Assembly: GCF_000337795.1 (NCBI RefSeq)
Contig: NZ_AOLP01000011.1
Location: forward strand, 248,001-312,000
Direction of reading: 5' to 3'
DNA length: 64,000 nt
Origin: Haloferax denitrificans ATCC 35960
GTDB taxonomy: Archaea; Halobacteriota; Halobacteria; Halobacteriales; Haloferacaceae
The position numbers and the translations under genes were made by a program. Of this stretch, positions 24,696-33,531 are shown piece by piece. The notes under the pieces are model-generated. The model had not been told where the DNA came from. It did no database searches and saw only the letters and a list, made by a program, of their open reading frames with translations. The stretch's first letter is position 1. Each line of letters begins with the position of its first letter.

Positions 24696-25609
24696 TCGTA
24701 CTCGATGGTCGCCGGCGGTTTGTGGGTCACGTCGTAGACGACGCGGGCGACGTTCTCGTTCGTCCCGGTGATGCGCGACTGGATGCGCTGGAGGGTGTCC
24801 CACGGCAGTTCCTGCGCGCGGGCGGTCATGCCGTCGCGCGACTCCACGGAGCGCACGGAGACGATCCAGCCGTGGACGCGGTTGTCACCCTTGACGCCGG
24901 TTCCCTTGCCGATGACGGCGGCGAACGCCTGCCACGGGTCGTGCTTTTCGGTCTCGTCTTCGACGACGTGACACGCGTCGCGGGCGACCTGCACCTTCTC
25001 GGGCGTGACCTCGCCGAGGACGCGGACCGCGAGGCCCGGCCCCGGGAACGGCATCCGCTCGGCGATGATGGATTCGAGGCCGAGCGCGCGGGCGACCTCG
25101 CGGACCTCGTCTTTGTAGAGGTCGCGGACGGGTTCGACGATGCCCTCGAAGTCCACCACGTCCGGCAGGCCGCCGACGTTGTGGTGGGACTTGATGTTGC
25201 CCTCGGACTCGATGCGGTCGGGGTAGATGGTCCCCTGCACGAGGTACTGCGCGTCGGTCTCTTTGGCCTCGCGCTCGAACTCGCGGATGAACTGCTCGCC
25301 GATGACCTGGCGCTTTTCCTCGGGGTCGACGACGCCTTCGAGGGCGTCGAAGAATCGGTCGCGGGCGTCGACGACGCGGAGGCTCTCCATGAAGGAGAAG
25401 GTGTCCGCAATCTGCTCGGTCTCGCCTTTGCGCATCAGGCCGGTGTCGACGTAGACCGGGGTGAGTTGCTCGCCGACGGCCTCGTAGGCGAGCGTCGCGG
25501 CGACGGAGGAGTCCACGCCGCCCGAGAGGGCGATGATGGCGTGTTCGTCGCCGATTTGGTCGCGAATCGATTCGGTCGCGTCTTCGATGAATTCGTCTAC
25601 GTTTACCAT
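24692..25609 (-). CDS. guaA: GMP synthase, ATP-pyrophosphatase subunit (GuaAb)
   Basis: The 305-residue protein is the synthetase subunit of archaeal GMP synthase. The PP-loop [12 protein letters not shown] is near residues 27-38. Other family blocks are [50 protein letters not shown] and the C-terminal KPPATIEYE. It converts XMP to GMP with ATP and ammonia. Bacterial GuaA carries the glutaminase domain in front; here it is absent, as in archaea, where a separate GuaAa is needed. That gene is not in the window. The ATG overlaps the pyrG stop by one base and the stop overlaps the next ATG, so the genes are translationally coupled. Confidence 0.95.
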
Positions 25610-27258
25610 TATGCGGTCACCTCTTCGTTGCCGAGTTCGCGCGCGTCGAGTTCGCCGAGGACCGCGCGGAGGAAGCCGAGGAACGGCGGGCTCGCGCGGT
25701 CGGGTCGGGAGCGGAACTCGGGGTGGAACTGCGTCCCGAAGAAGAACGGGTGGTTCGTCAGTTCGAGAATCTCCATGCGGTTTTCGGCGCGGCCGGAGAA
25801 GCGGAGCCCCTCGGATTCGAGTTCGTCGATGAGTTCGGGGTTCACCTCGTAGCGGTGGCGGTGGCGCTCCGTACAGGAGGTGTCGCCGTACACCGCCTCC
25901 GCGAGCGTGCCGGCGTCGATGTCGGTGTCGTGCGCGCCGAGGCGCATCGTCCCGCCCATCTCGTCGACCTCGTACTGCTCGGGCAGAAGGTCGATGACCG
26001 GGTAGGGCGTGTCGGGGTCGAGTTCGGCCGAGTGGGCGTCCTCGTGGCCGAGGACGTTCCGGGCCTGCTCGACGACGGCCATCTGGAAGCCCAGACAGAG
26101 GCCGAGGAAGGGAACGTCGTTCTCGCGGGCGTAGCGGATGGCCTCGATTTTGCCGCCGGTTCCGCGGGAGCCGAAGCCGCCGGGGACGACGACGCCGTCG
26201 GCGTCCTTCAGGCGCTCTTCGTGCTTGTCGAGCATCTCGTCGGAGTCGACCCAGAGGATGTTCACGTCGACGCCGCACTCGATGCCCGCGTGCTTGAGCG
26301 CCTCGTGGATGGACATGTAGGCGTCTTCGAGGGCGTACTTGCCGACGAGCGCGATGTCGACCGAGCCGGTCCGGTCGGCCGTGACGAGTTCGCGCCAGCG
26401 GTTGTCGCGGTCTTCCTTCGGAAGCGCCTCGTCGGCGATGCCGAGCCGCTCCATGACGTACTCGTCGAGGCCCTCCTCTTCGACCATCAGCGGGACGTGG
26501 TAGATGTCCGGCACGTCGGGGTTGGAGAACACGGCGGCGTCCGGCACGTCGCAGAACTGCGCGATTTTGCTCTTCGTCGCCGGTTCGAGTTTGTCGTCGG
26601 CGCGGCCGACGAGGATGTCCGGCTGGAGGCCGATGCTCCGAAGCTCCTTGACGGAGTGCTGAGTGGGCTTCGTCTTCTGCTCGCCGTTCTTCGAGTAGGG
26701 GACGAGCGTGACGTGGGTGAAAAGCACGTCGCCGTCTTCCTCCTCGGAGGCGAACTGGCGGAGCGATTCGAGGAACGGCATCGACTCGATGTCGCCGACG
26801 GTGCCGCCGACCTCGACGAGACACACGTCGGTCCCCTCGGCCGCCTCGCGGATGCGGCGCTTGATGTCCTCCGTGACGTGCGGGATAATCTGGACCGTCT
26901 TCCCGAGGTAGTCGCCGTCGCGCTCCTTCTGGATGACGTGCTGGTAGGTCTTGCCCGTCGTGATGTTGTGGTCGGCGGTCATGTCGACGCCCAGGAACCG
27001 CTCGTAGTTCCCGAGGTCAAGGTCGACTTCCGCGCCGTCTTTCAGTACGTACACCTCCCCGTGCTCGTAGGGGTTCATGGTCCCGGCGTCGACGTTCAGG
27101 TACGGGTCAATCTTGACCGCGGTGACGTCGAACCCGGCGTTCTTCAGGAGTCGCCCGGTGCTCGCGGCCGTGATACCCTTCCCGAGGCCGGACATGACAC
27201 CCCCGGTTACGAAAATGAACTTGCGCCCCATCTCTGGGTCGTATTCGTCCGTCGGCAT
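25609..27258 (-). CDS. pyrG: CTP synthase
   Basis: The 549-residue protein is a full-length CTP synthase. The N-terminal synthetase domain has [17 protein letters not shown] and [13 protein letters not shown]; the C-terminal glutaminase has the GLCLGFQ nucleophile and a later HPEF triad His. It aminates UTP to CTP with ATP and glutamine. The frame is open 22 codons further upstream, but ATG 27258 has a minus-strand GGTTTTGAA about 27 bases ahead and fits the usual start. It is the first gene of pyrG-guaA-DUF7126, which joins CTP and GMP synthesis under one promoter. Confidence 0.95.
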
Positions 27259-27393
27259 ACTGACCGTGTGCGAGCGTACTTCAAAACCATTTCGGAGGGA
27301 ACATCGTGTGCCAGCGCACCGCACGCACCAGAATCCGAGAGAATCGCGCGACGGCGACGCGGCGGCGACGCCGGCTCGACGGCGCGTCTCCCG

Positions 27394-27951
27394 TCAGTCC
27401 AGCCTTTTAATGACTCGCGCCGGGTTGCCGCCGACGACCACCGAGTCGGGCACGTCCTTCGTGACGACCGCGCCCGAGGCGACCACCGCGTCGTCGCCGA
27501 CGGTGACGCCGGGGTTGACGACCGCGCGGCCGCCGAGCCACGCGTTGTCACCGATTGTCACCGGCTCGCCCGACTCGGAGCCCTTGATTCGCTCCGCGGC
27601 GTCGAGCGGGTGGGTCGCCGTGTAGACGTGCACCCCCGGCCCGAGCTGGCAGTTGTCGCCGATGGTGATGGGACAGACGTCGAGGAAGACGCAGTCGAAG
27701 TTGGCGAAGAAGCGCTCGCCGACGCGGACGTTGTAGCCGTAGTCACAGCGGAACGGCGGCTCGATTTCGAACGACTCGCCGACCTCCCCGAACAGCTCTC
27801 GAATCAACTCCTCGCGGCGCTCGGTCTGCGTCTCGTCGGTCTCGTTGAACTGGCGCGTGAGTCGGCGCGCGCGCTCGCGCTCGGCGACGAGTTCCGGGTC
27901 GCTCGCGTCGTACGGGTCGCCGGCGAGCATCTTCTCCTTCTCGGAGGGCAT
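27394..27951 (-). CDS. Sugar O-acetyltransferase (Maa/NodL type)
   Basis: The 185-residue protein is a left-handed beta-helix acetyltransferase of the maltose/galactoside/NodL group. It opens with a [21 protein letters not shown] helix typical of Maa, then [23 protein letters not shown] and hexapeptide repeats ([43 protein letters not shown]). The catalytic His is in YTATHPLD. It moves acetyl from acetyl-CoA to a sugar or other small alcohol. Start ATG 27951 has a CACTTACC box at about 27975-27982 on the minus strand. The substrate is unknown. Confidence 0.88.
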   Translation of the reverse strand: MPSEKEKMLAGDPYDASDPELVAERERARRLTRQFNETDETQTERREELIRELFGEVGESFEIEPPFRCDYGYNVRVGERFFANFDCVFLDVCPITIGDNCQLGPGVHVYTATHPLDAAERIKGSESGEPVTIGDNAWLGGRAVVNPGVTVGDDAVVASGAVVTKDVPDSVVVGGNPARVIKRLD

Positions 27952-28039
27952 ACCCGCGATAACTGGCGGGTCGGTGGTAAGTGTATCCACGGCTTCCGCA
28001 ACCGCAGGATTTGACCCGCCCGGTCGCAATCGTCCGCCC

Positions 28040-28840
28040 ATGAAGGAGTTCCCGCGACTCGGCTTCGGGACGTACAAACTCGAAGACCGCGACGAGTGCG
28101 TCGAGGCCGTCAAGACCGCCCTCGACGTGGGCTACCGCCACGTCGACACGGCCCAGATGTACCACAACGAGGAGTTCGTCGGCGAGGGGCTCGCCGAATC
28201 CGACGTCGACACCGACGACGTGTTCGTGGCGACGAAGCTCGACACCGACAACCTCGGCTACGACGACGTGCTGGAGACGGCCCGCGAGTCCGCCGAGAAA
28301 CTCGGCGTCGACGCCATCGACCTCCTGTACGTCCACTGGCCGCTCGACAGCTACGACGAAGACGAGACGCTCGCGGCCCTCGACGAACTCGTCGAGGAGG
28401 GGGTCATCGACCACGTCGGCCTGAGCAACTTCCGGCCCGACCAGCTCGAATCCGCAATCGAGACGCTCGACGCGCCGGTGTTCGCCCATCAGGTCGAGAT
28501 GCATCCGATGCTCCAGCAGACCGAACTCCGCGAGTTCGCCGCGGACCACGACCACCGTCTGGTCGCCTACTCGCCCATCGCGCGCAATCAGGTCGCCGAC
28601 GAGGCGGTCATCGTCGATATCGCCGAGAAACACGACGCGTCGCCCGCGCAGGTCGCCCTCGCGTGGCTCATCGAGAAGGGCGCGACGCCCATCCCGAAGG
28701 CCGCCTCGCCCGACCACATCCGCGACAACTTCGCCGCGCTCGACCTCGACCTCGACGAGGAGGACGTGGCCGCCATCGACGACCTCGATGCGACCCACCG
28801 CATCGTCGACTTCGACGAAGCGCCGTGGAACCACGCCTGA
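28040..28840 (+). CDS. Aldo/keto reductase
   Basis: The 266-residue protein is a TIM-barrel aldo/keto reductase, close to the 2,5-diketogluconate reductase type. Family motifs are RLGFGTYKL at the start, [15 protein letters not shown] with the catalytic Tyr and Asp, VATKL with the Lys, YVHWPL with the His, and GLSNF. The C-terminal [13 protein letters not shown] binds the NADPH phosphate. It should reduce aldehydes or ketones, or act in reverse. Long upstream frames are rejected; the ATG at 28040 starts at the first conserved block. It is divergent from the acetyltransferase gene. Confidence 0.9.
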   Translation: MKEFPRLGFGTYKLEDRDECVEAVKTALDVGYRHVDTAQMYHNEEFVGEGLAESDVDTDDVFVATKLDTDNLGYDDVLETARESAEKLGVDAIDLLYVHWPLDSYDEDETLAALDELVEEGVIDHVGLSNFRPDQLESAIETLDAPVFAHQVEMHPMLQQTELREFAADHDHRLVAYSPIARNQVADEAVIVDIAEKHDASPAQVALAWLIEKGATPIPKAASPDHIRDNFAALDLDLDEEDVAAIDDLDATHRIVDFDEAPWNHA

Positions 28841-29014
28841 GCTGAGCCGACCCGACCTGCCCCGACGGTGGCGACGCTGAAAACCCTCATTTTCGACCGC
28901 TCGGCCGCGCCGTATCCCATATTCGTCGTCACGTACACCCCTGTCAAAACGGGACGTGGGACCCCGCCACAAACGGGGTGAACATATATGATGGACTCGC
29001 CCGTACCGTCGAAT

Positions 29015-29182
29015 ATGGCAATGGTGGTGGTGGTGTGCCCGCACTGCGGACAAGAAGTCGAATCGAGATACGAGGGCGACGCCGACTTCGACGGCGTCAG
29101 ACAGCGGCTGAAAAGCGAGTACCGCGTCGCGCGGCAGACCTGTCCGGTCTGTTCGAACCCGTACGACCTCCGTCGGGCCTAA
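29015..29182 (+). CDS. Small four-cysteine zinc-ribbon protein
   Basis: The 55-residue protein has two C-x-x-C knuckles (C8/C11, CPHCG, and C43/C46, CPVCS) separated by a helical spacer, so it should bind one zinc ion. The start at ATG 29015 is chosen because ACATATATG (28982-28990) is about 29 bases ahead; the ATG at 28988 lies within that box. Haloarchaea have many such small zinc proteins, several linked to biofilm, swarming or stress. It may bind RNA or partners; the function is unknown. Confidence 0.75.
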   Translation: MAMVVVVCPHCGQEVESRYEGDADFDGVRQRLKSEYRVARQTCPVCSNPYDLRRA

Positions 29183-29248
29183 CCGGTCCCGACGGCGCGG
29201 CGACGGAATCCTCGGCGGGTGGCCGAGGTCGTCGGCGTCGTGTTCGCG

Positions 29249-31942
29249 TTATCCCGTGTTCTTCATCCCGGCGGCGATGCCTTTGACGGTGAGCCGCAGG
29301 GTCTGTTCTTCCTCGTCGGTCCGGTGGGTCTGCGACAGCAGGTGCGTCTGCAGTAGGTTCAGCGGGTCGACGTAGGGGTTGCGGCGGCGGAGGCTCTCTT
29401 CGAGCCACTCGCGCTTCAGGAGACTACTGCGCTCGCTGATGTCGAGCATCAGCCCCGCGGCGTCCTCGTACTCGTCGGTGAGGCGGGTGAAGAACTCCTC
29501 GCGGAGCTCCTCGTCGGCGAGGTTCGCGTACTCCGTGGCGATTTCGAGGTCGGTGCGCGCCAGCGCCATCGCGGCGTTGTCGAACGTGCTCCGGAAGAAC
29601 GCCCACTCGTCGTACATCTCGCGGAGGTCGTCCATGTCGCCGCCGTCTTCGAGGAAGGCGTTGACGCCGGCGGCCAGCGAGTACCAGCCGGGGAGGATAC
29701 ACCGCGACTGGGTCCACGAGAACACCCACGGGATGGCTCGCAGGTCCTCGACGCTCCGCTCGTCGGACCGGGAGGCCGGCCGGGAGCCGAGGTTGAGCTC
29801 CTCGATGACGGTGATGGGCGTCGCCTGCTCGAAGTAGGAGACGAAGCCGTCGGATTCGAGGAGGTTCCGGTACTCCTCGCGCGCGGCGGCCGCCATGGTG
29901 TCCATGGCGTCGACCCAGCGGTCGGGCACCTCCTCTTCGGGCGTCCGAATCGCCTGCAGGCGGGCGCGAATCTGGGCGTTGAGCATCTGCTCGAGGTTCC
30001 GCTCCGCGATGCGCGGGTTGGCGTACTTCTCGGCGATGGCCTCGCCCTGCTCGGTGAACTTAATCTGCCCCGTGACGGTCTCGTTGGGGAGCGCGAGCAT
30101 GGCCTCGTTCATCGGGCCGCCGCCGCGGGAGATGGAGCCGCCGCGGCCGTGGAACAGCCGCATCGTCACGTCGAAGTCGTCGCAGATGTCGGCGAGGCGG
30201 CGCTGGTTCTTGTAGAGGTCCCAGTTGGCCGCGAGGAAGCCGTTTTCCTTGTTGGAGTCGGAGTAGCCCAGCATGATCTCCTGGACGTCGTTCCGCGCGG
30301 CGAGCGCCTGCTCGTAGGCCTCGTTTTCGAACAGCGTGCCCATGATACGGCGCGCGCCGTTGAGCGCCGACTCGGTTTCGAGGAGCGGGACCACGTCGAT
30401 GCCGCAGTGGTCGGGCATGGAGACGACGCCCGCCTGGTCGGCGAGGAACAGCACTTCGAGGACGTGCGACGGCTCTTCGGTCATCGAGATGCAGTAGGTG
30501 TCGATAGCGCCGACGCCGTACTCGCGCTGCCACTCGCCGAGCTTGCGGAAGCGGCGGAGGACGCGCTCGGCCGTCTCCGACACGTCGCCCGGCTCTTCGA
30601 GGTCGACGACCGGCTCGTCCTGCAGAATCGCGTCCGTGAGGAGTTCGACGCGCTCGTCCTCGGAGCTCCCGTAGTAGTCGAGGCCCTCGTGGGCCAGCGC
30701 CTCGTGGACGGCCTCGGTGTGGTTCTCCTGGTGGTCCCGGAGGTCGAGGCTGGCGAGGGTGAAGCCGAACGTGTCGACCTGTCGCATCAGGGGCTCGACG
30801 TACACGTCGGCGACCTGCGCCGCGCCGGTCCGGCGGAGGCTGGCGTCGATGACTTCGAGGTCGTCCATGAGTTCGCTCGCGTCGGCGTAGCCGTTCGGGC
30901 GGACGTCCTCGACGCGACGGAGCCGCTCGCGCATCAGCTTGAGCTTCTGGCGGTACGGCTCGTTGGGGTAGCGCTCGTCGGACTCCTCGGCGACGACGGG
31001 GAGGAGCTCGCGGTCGGCCTTCAGCGAGCGTTCGAGCTCGTGGCCCGGGTCGATTCGCGTCGCGTCCTGACTCAGCACACCGGAGAGACGCTTGAGCGAG
31101 TCGCTGTACTTTTCGAGGGCGACGCTCCGCTGGCGTTCGAGCGTGTCTTCGGTCACCTCGGGCGTGACGAAGGGGTTGCCGTCGCGGTCGGAGCCGGCCC
31201 ACGAGCGGAACTCGAACAGCTTCGGCACGTCGAGGCCGGGGTACTCGGCGCGGAGCTCCTCTTCGAGTTCCTCGTACACCTCGCCGACCACGTCGAAAAG
31301 CGTGTTTTCGAGGTACCACTGGACGTTTCGGGCCTCGTCGGTCGGCTCCGGGCGGCGGTCGCGGACCTGCGAGGTCTGCCAGAGGCTCGTCACCTCGGCG
31401 ACGACGTGCCGCCACTCCTGGTCGTGTTCGAGGTCGGTGAGGCGGCGCTCGTCGAGCGTCTCCAGCCGGTTGGCGATGGAGCGGAGCTTCGATTTCACCG
31501 TCTTCCGGCGGGCCTCGGTCGGGTGGGCCGTAAAGGTCGGCTCGATGAGCACGTCTTCGAGGACGCGTCCCAGAAGCTCCTCGTCGACCTCCTCGTCGTC
31601 CAGCGCGTCGAGCGTGTCGAGGATGCCGTCTTCGAGCGTCCCCTCTTGGGACGCCTCGCGGATGACGCGAACCCGCTCGCGCTCCTCGGCGAGGTTGATG
31701 AGTTCGAAGTAGGTAGTGAACGCGCGGGCGACGACGCTCTCGCGCTCCGGTTCGAGGTCGCCGACCACGTCGTAGAGTCGCTCGCGCGACCCGGACTCGC
31801 CTTTCCGGTAGGCGATGGCCGCCTGTCGAAGCTCTTCGACCGTCTCGAACGACGCCGTCGACGTCTGCGCTTCGAGCACGTCCCCGAGCAGTGCCCCCAG
31901 CTCGCGGACATCTTGCCGCACGTCTCTGGTGTGCAATCGCAT
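29249..31942 (-). CDS. ppc: Phosphoenolpyruvate carboxylase
   Basis: The 897-residue protein is a bacterial-type PEP carboxylase. The first catalytic His is in FTAHPTEARRKT; the second motif is LFHGRGGSISRGGGP; the PEP-binding GYSDSNKENG is between them, and the C-terminus ends RLTVKGIAAGMKNTG, the standard end of the family. It makes oxaloacetate from PEP and bicarbonate and so refills the TCA cycle. An upstream start at 31966 is rejected in favour of ATG 31942, because a minus-strand CTTTTAGA at about 31967-31974 gives leaderless spacing. The gene is monocistronic. Confidence 0.96.
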   Translation of the reverse strand: MRLHTRDVRQDVRELGALLGDVLEAQTSTASFETVEELRQAAIAYRKGESGSRERLYDVVGDLEPERESVVARAFTTYFELINLAEERERVRVIREASQEGTLEDGILDTLDALDDEEVDEELLGRVLEDVLIEPTFTAHPTEARRKTVKSKLRSIANRLETLDERRLTDLEHDQEWRHVVAEVTSLWQTSQVRDRRPEPTDEARNVQWYLENTLFDVVGEVYEELEEELRAEYPGLDVPKLFEFRSWAGSDRDGNPFVTPEVTEDTLERQRSVALEKYSDSLKRLSGVLSQDATRIDPGHELERSLKADRELLPVVAEESDERYPNEPYRQKLKLMRERLRRVEDVRPNGYADASELMDDLEVIDASLRRTGAAQVADVYVEPLMRQVDTFGFTLASLDLRDHQENHTEAVHEALAHEGLDYYGSSEDERVELLTDAILQDEPVVDLEEPGDVSETAERVLRRFRKLGEWQREYGVGAIDTYCISMTEEPSHVLEVLFLADQAGVVSMPDHCGIDVVPLLETESALNGARRIMGTLFENEAYEQALAARNDVQEIMLGYSDSNKENGFLAANWDLYKNQRRLADICDDFDVTMRLFHGRGGSISRGGGPMNEAMLALPNETVTGQIKFTEQGEAIAEKYANPRIAERNLEQMLNAQIRARLQAIRTPEEEVPDRWVDAMDTMAAAAREEYRNLLESDGFVSYFEQATPITVIEELNLGSRPASRSDERSVEDLRAIPWVFSWTQSRCILPGWYSLAAGVNAFLEDGGDMDDLREMYDEWAFFRSTFDNAAMALARTDLEIATEYANLADEELREEFFTRLTDEYEDAAGLMLDISERSSLLKREWLEESLRRRNPYVDPLNLLQTHLLSQTHRTDEEEQTLRLTVKGIAAGMKNTG

Positions 31943-32050
31943 CCTACTCGAATACGAGTACCACATTCTAAAAGGCCACGAGTAACGCCGAAAATTTGCC
32001 CGGAGATGGGTCCTAAACGAACGTTTCTAATGGTTCGTCCAGTTTCTTCG

Positions 32051-32080
32051 GCCGCGGGGTCGGCGGGCCGAACCCCTCGC
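32051..32080. promoter_or_regulatory. Hairpin-forming inverted repeat between divergent promoters
   Basis: GCGGGGT-CGG-CGGG-CCG-A-ACCCCTCGC can fold to a stem of about eight to ten pairs with one bulge around a four-base loop. It sits between the ppc TATA and the Rieske TATA, outside both predicted transcripts, so a DNA-level (regulator) role is more likely than termination. It may also be chance in GC-rich DNA. Confidence 0.3.
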
Positions 32081-32154
32081 GGGCGGCCGTTTCGTGGGGC
32101 GTACTAACACGGTTGATTCGTCACGCTTTTACTGACCGGGTCGAAGGTGGATGT

Positions 32155-33000
32155 ATGAGCGATAGCGACAAGTACCCCGCCGATTCGGGTCGCCGTCGGT
32201 TCGTCAAGGGCGTCGTCGGGGGAGCGGCGCTCGCGGGCGTGGGAACGACAGGCGCGGCCGCCATCAACACCGCAACGTCGTCCACCGGGTCCGGCGGTGG
32301 GCCGACGCAGGCGTACGCCATCGAGAACACCGGCGGTCCCGCACCGCGCGGCATGCCGCAGATTCCGATCGAAATCGACGACGAGGGCTACATCAGAGGC
32401 GTCTGGCCCGAGGTCCAGACCGTCACCCAGAACGGTGTGGAAGTCGAACTCGCCATCAGCGAGGACTACCAGGGCACGGGCGTCACCTACTCGCAGGACT
32501 GGTTCCAGTACTGCGGTGTCCAGACCTACGACGGGCTGAACCCGACGTTCGAGTCGGACAACTACTTCCGCTCCGACAACGGGGCCTACGACTGGCAGTC
32601 CGAGACCTACAGCGCCGGCGACCGCCTGAACGTCAACGACTTCGACGAGTACGAGACGTGGGGCAACGGCATCGGGCAGGCCGGTCTCGGAATGCCCGCG
32701 ACCGGGACGTGGCGCTCGCAGGACACCGAGGACACGATGCCGATTCAGGTGGTCCGCTCGACGCGCATCGAGGAGGCCGCACAGGACAACGAGTGGCTCG
32801 CCGCCTCGACGGACCAGGGCGTCATCGCGTGGCTCAACAAGTGTACGCACTTCTGCTGTGTCCCCGGCTACAAGCAGTCGGCCAGCTCCGCCACGTTCGG
32901 CGGCGAAGACGGCGTCTACTGTCAGTGTCACCAGTCCACCTACGACCCCTTCACCATCGTCGAGACGCTCTTTACGGCACTGCCGCGCCCGAGCGAGTAA
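32155..33000 (+). CDS. Tat-exported Rieske [2Fe-2S] protein
   Basis: The 281-residue protein has a Tat signal (GRRRFVKGVVGGAALAGVG at residues 12-30). The C-terminal Rieske cluster site has C230-T-H232 and C256-Q-C258-H259, with C234 or C235 and C258 placed to form the usual disulfide. A long beta-rich domain lies between. It should be held in the membrane by the uncleaved Tat helix and carry electrons on the outer face. No cytochrome b or halocyanin gene lies next to it, so its partner complex is not visible. The ATG has CGCTTTTACT (32125-32133) about 27 bases ahead. Confidence 0.85.
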   Translation: MSDSDKYPADSGRRRFVKGVVGGAALAGVGTTGAAAINTATSSTGSGGGPTQAYAIENTGGPAPRGMPQIPIEIDDEGYIRGVWPEVQTVTQNGVEVELAISEDYQGTGVTYSQDWFQYCGVQTYDGLNPTFESDNYFRSDNGAYDWQSETYSAGDRLNVNDFDEYETWGNGIGQAGLGMPATGTWRSQDTEDTMPIQVVRSTRIEEAAQDNEWLAASTDQGVIAWLNKCTHFCCVPGYKQSASSATFGGEDGVYCQCHQSTYDPFTIVETLFTALPRPSE

Positions 33001-33046
33001 CCTCGCCTCGGCGCTCGCCTTCCCGCTTCGCGACCGACCGCGACGC

Positions 33047-33145
33047 GTCTCTCCGTTCTGTTCTCTCTCGCCTTTCTGTTCCGTTGCTCTCTCGTTCCGT
33101 CCCGCTGTTCTACTCCTCCCGTTCCATCCCGTCCTGTCGTACCCC
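33047..33145. repeat. Pyrimidine-rich tract between convergent genes
   Basis: About 100 bases on the plus strand are mostly C and T, with repeated TCTC, TTCC and GTTCC pieces, in the 244-base gap between the Rieske gene and SAMP1. T-rich runs near 33059-33080 could stop transcription of the Rieske gene. No gene is seen in this gap on either strand. Confidence 0.45.
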
Positions 33146-33244
33146 GTTTCGCGTGCTGACAGACCGGCCGCTCTCGGGTCGTCCGTCAGCGTTCGAGAAC
33201 CAATTACCGACCGGGCGACGTCGCTCCGGGGCGACGACCGCGCG

Positions 33245-33508
33245 CTAGCCGCCGCTGACCGGCGGGAACAGCGCGAGTTCGTCGCCGGCGGCCGTCGCCT
33301 CGCCGAGCGCGGCCGCCTCGCCGTTCCGGAGGACGTTGATGTGGTCGTACAGTTCGCCGTCGTCGCCGAACACCCGCGATTCGAGCGCCGGGTGCGCCCC
33401 GACGAGGGCGTCGAGCGCGTCGCCGACGGTCGCGTCGCCGTCGACGTCGACTCGAACGGTGCGCGCGCCCGTGACTTCCGCGAGGTCGGCGAACAGCTTC
33501 CACTCCAT
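33245..33508 (-). CDS. samp1: SAMP1, small archaeal ubiquitin-like modifier (MoaD family)
   Basis: The 87-residue protein is a beta-grasp MoaD/ThiS-type protein that I recognise as SAMP1 of Haloferax: it begins MEWKLFADLAEV and ends in the exposed PPVSGG. The C-terminal Gly-Gly is adenylylated by UbaA (E1) and forms isopeptide bonds to lysines of target proteins; the same protein also gives sulfur for molybdopterin. A start nine codons further upstream (33535, overlapping the previous stop) is open, but the 87-residue form is the known one. It follows a potassium-related operon on the same strand. Desampylases and UbaA are not in the window. Confidence 0.93.
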   Translation of the reverse strand: MEWKLFADLAEVTGARTVRVDVDGDATVGDALDALVGAHPALESRVFGDDGELYDHINVLRNGEAAALGEATAAGDELALFPPVSGG

Positions 33509-33531
33509 ACTCCCGTCTCGTCGCCCGGCGC

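Noticed and set aside
29183-29248. Short frames behind the zinc-ribbon gene
   Set aside because: Only shadows of the ppc 3' end; no start or promoter.
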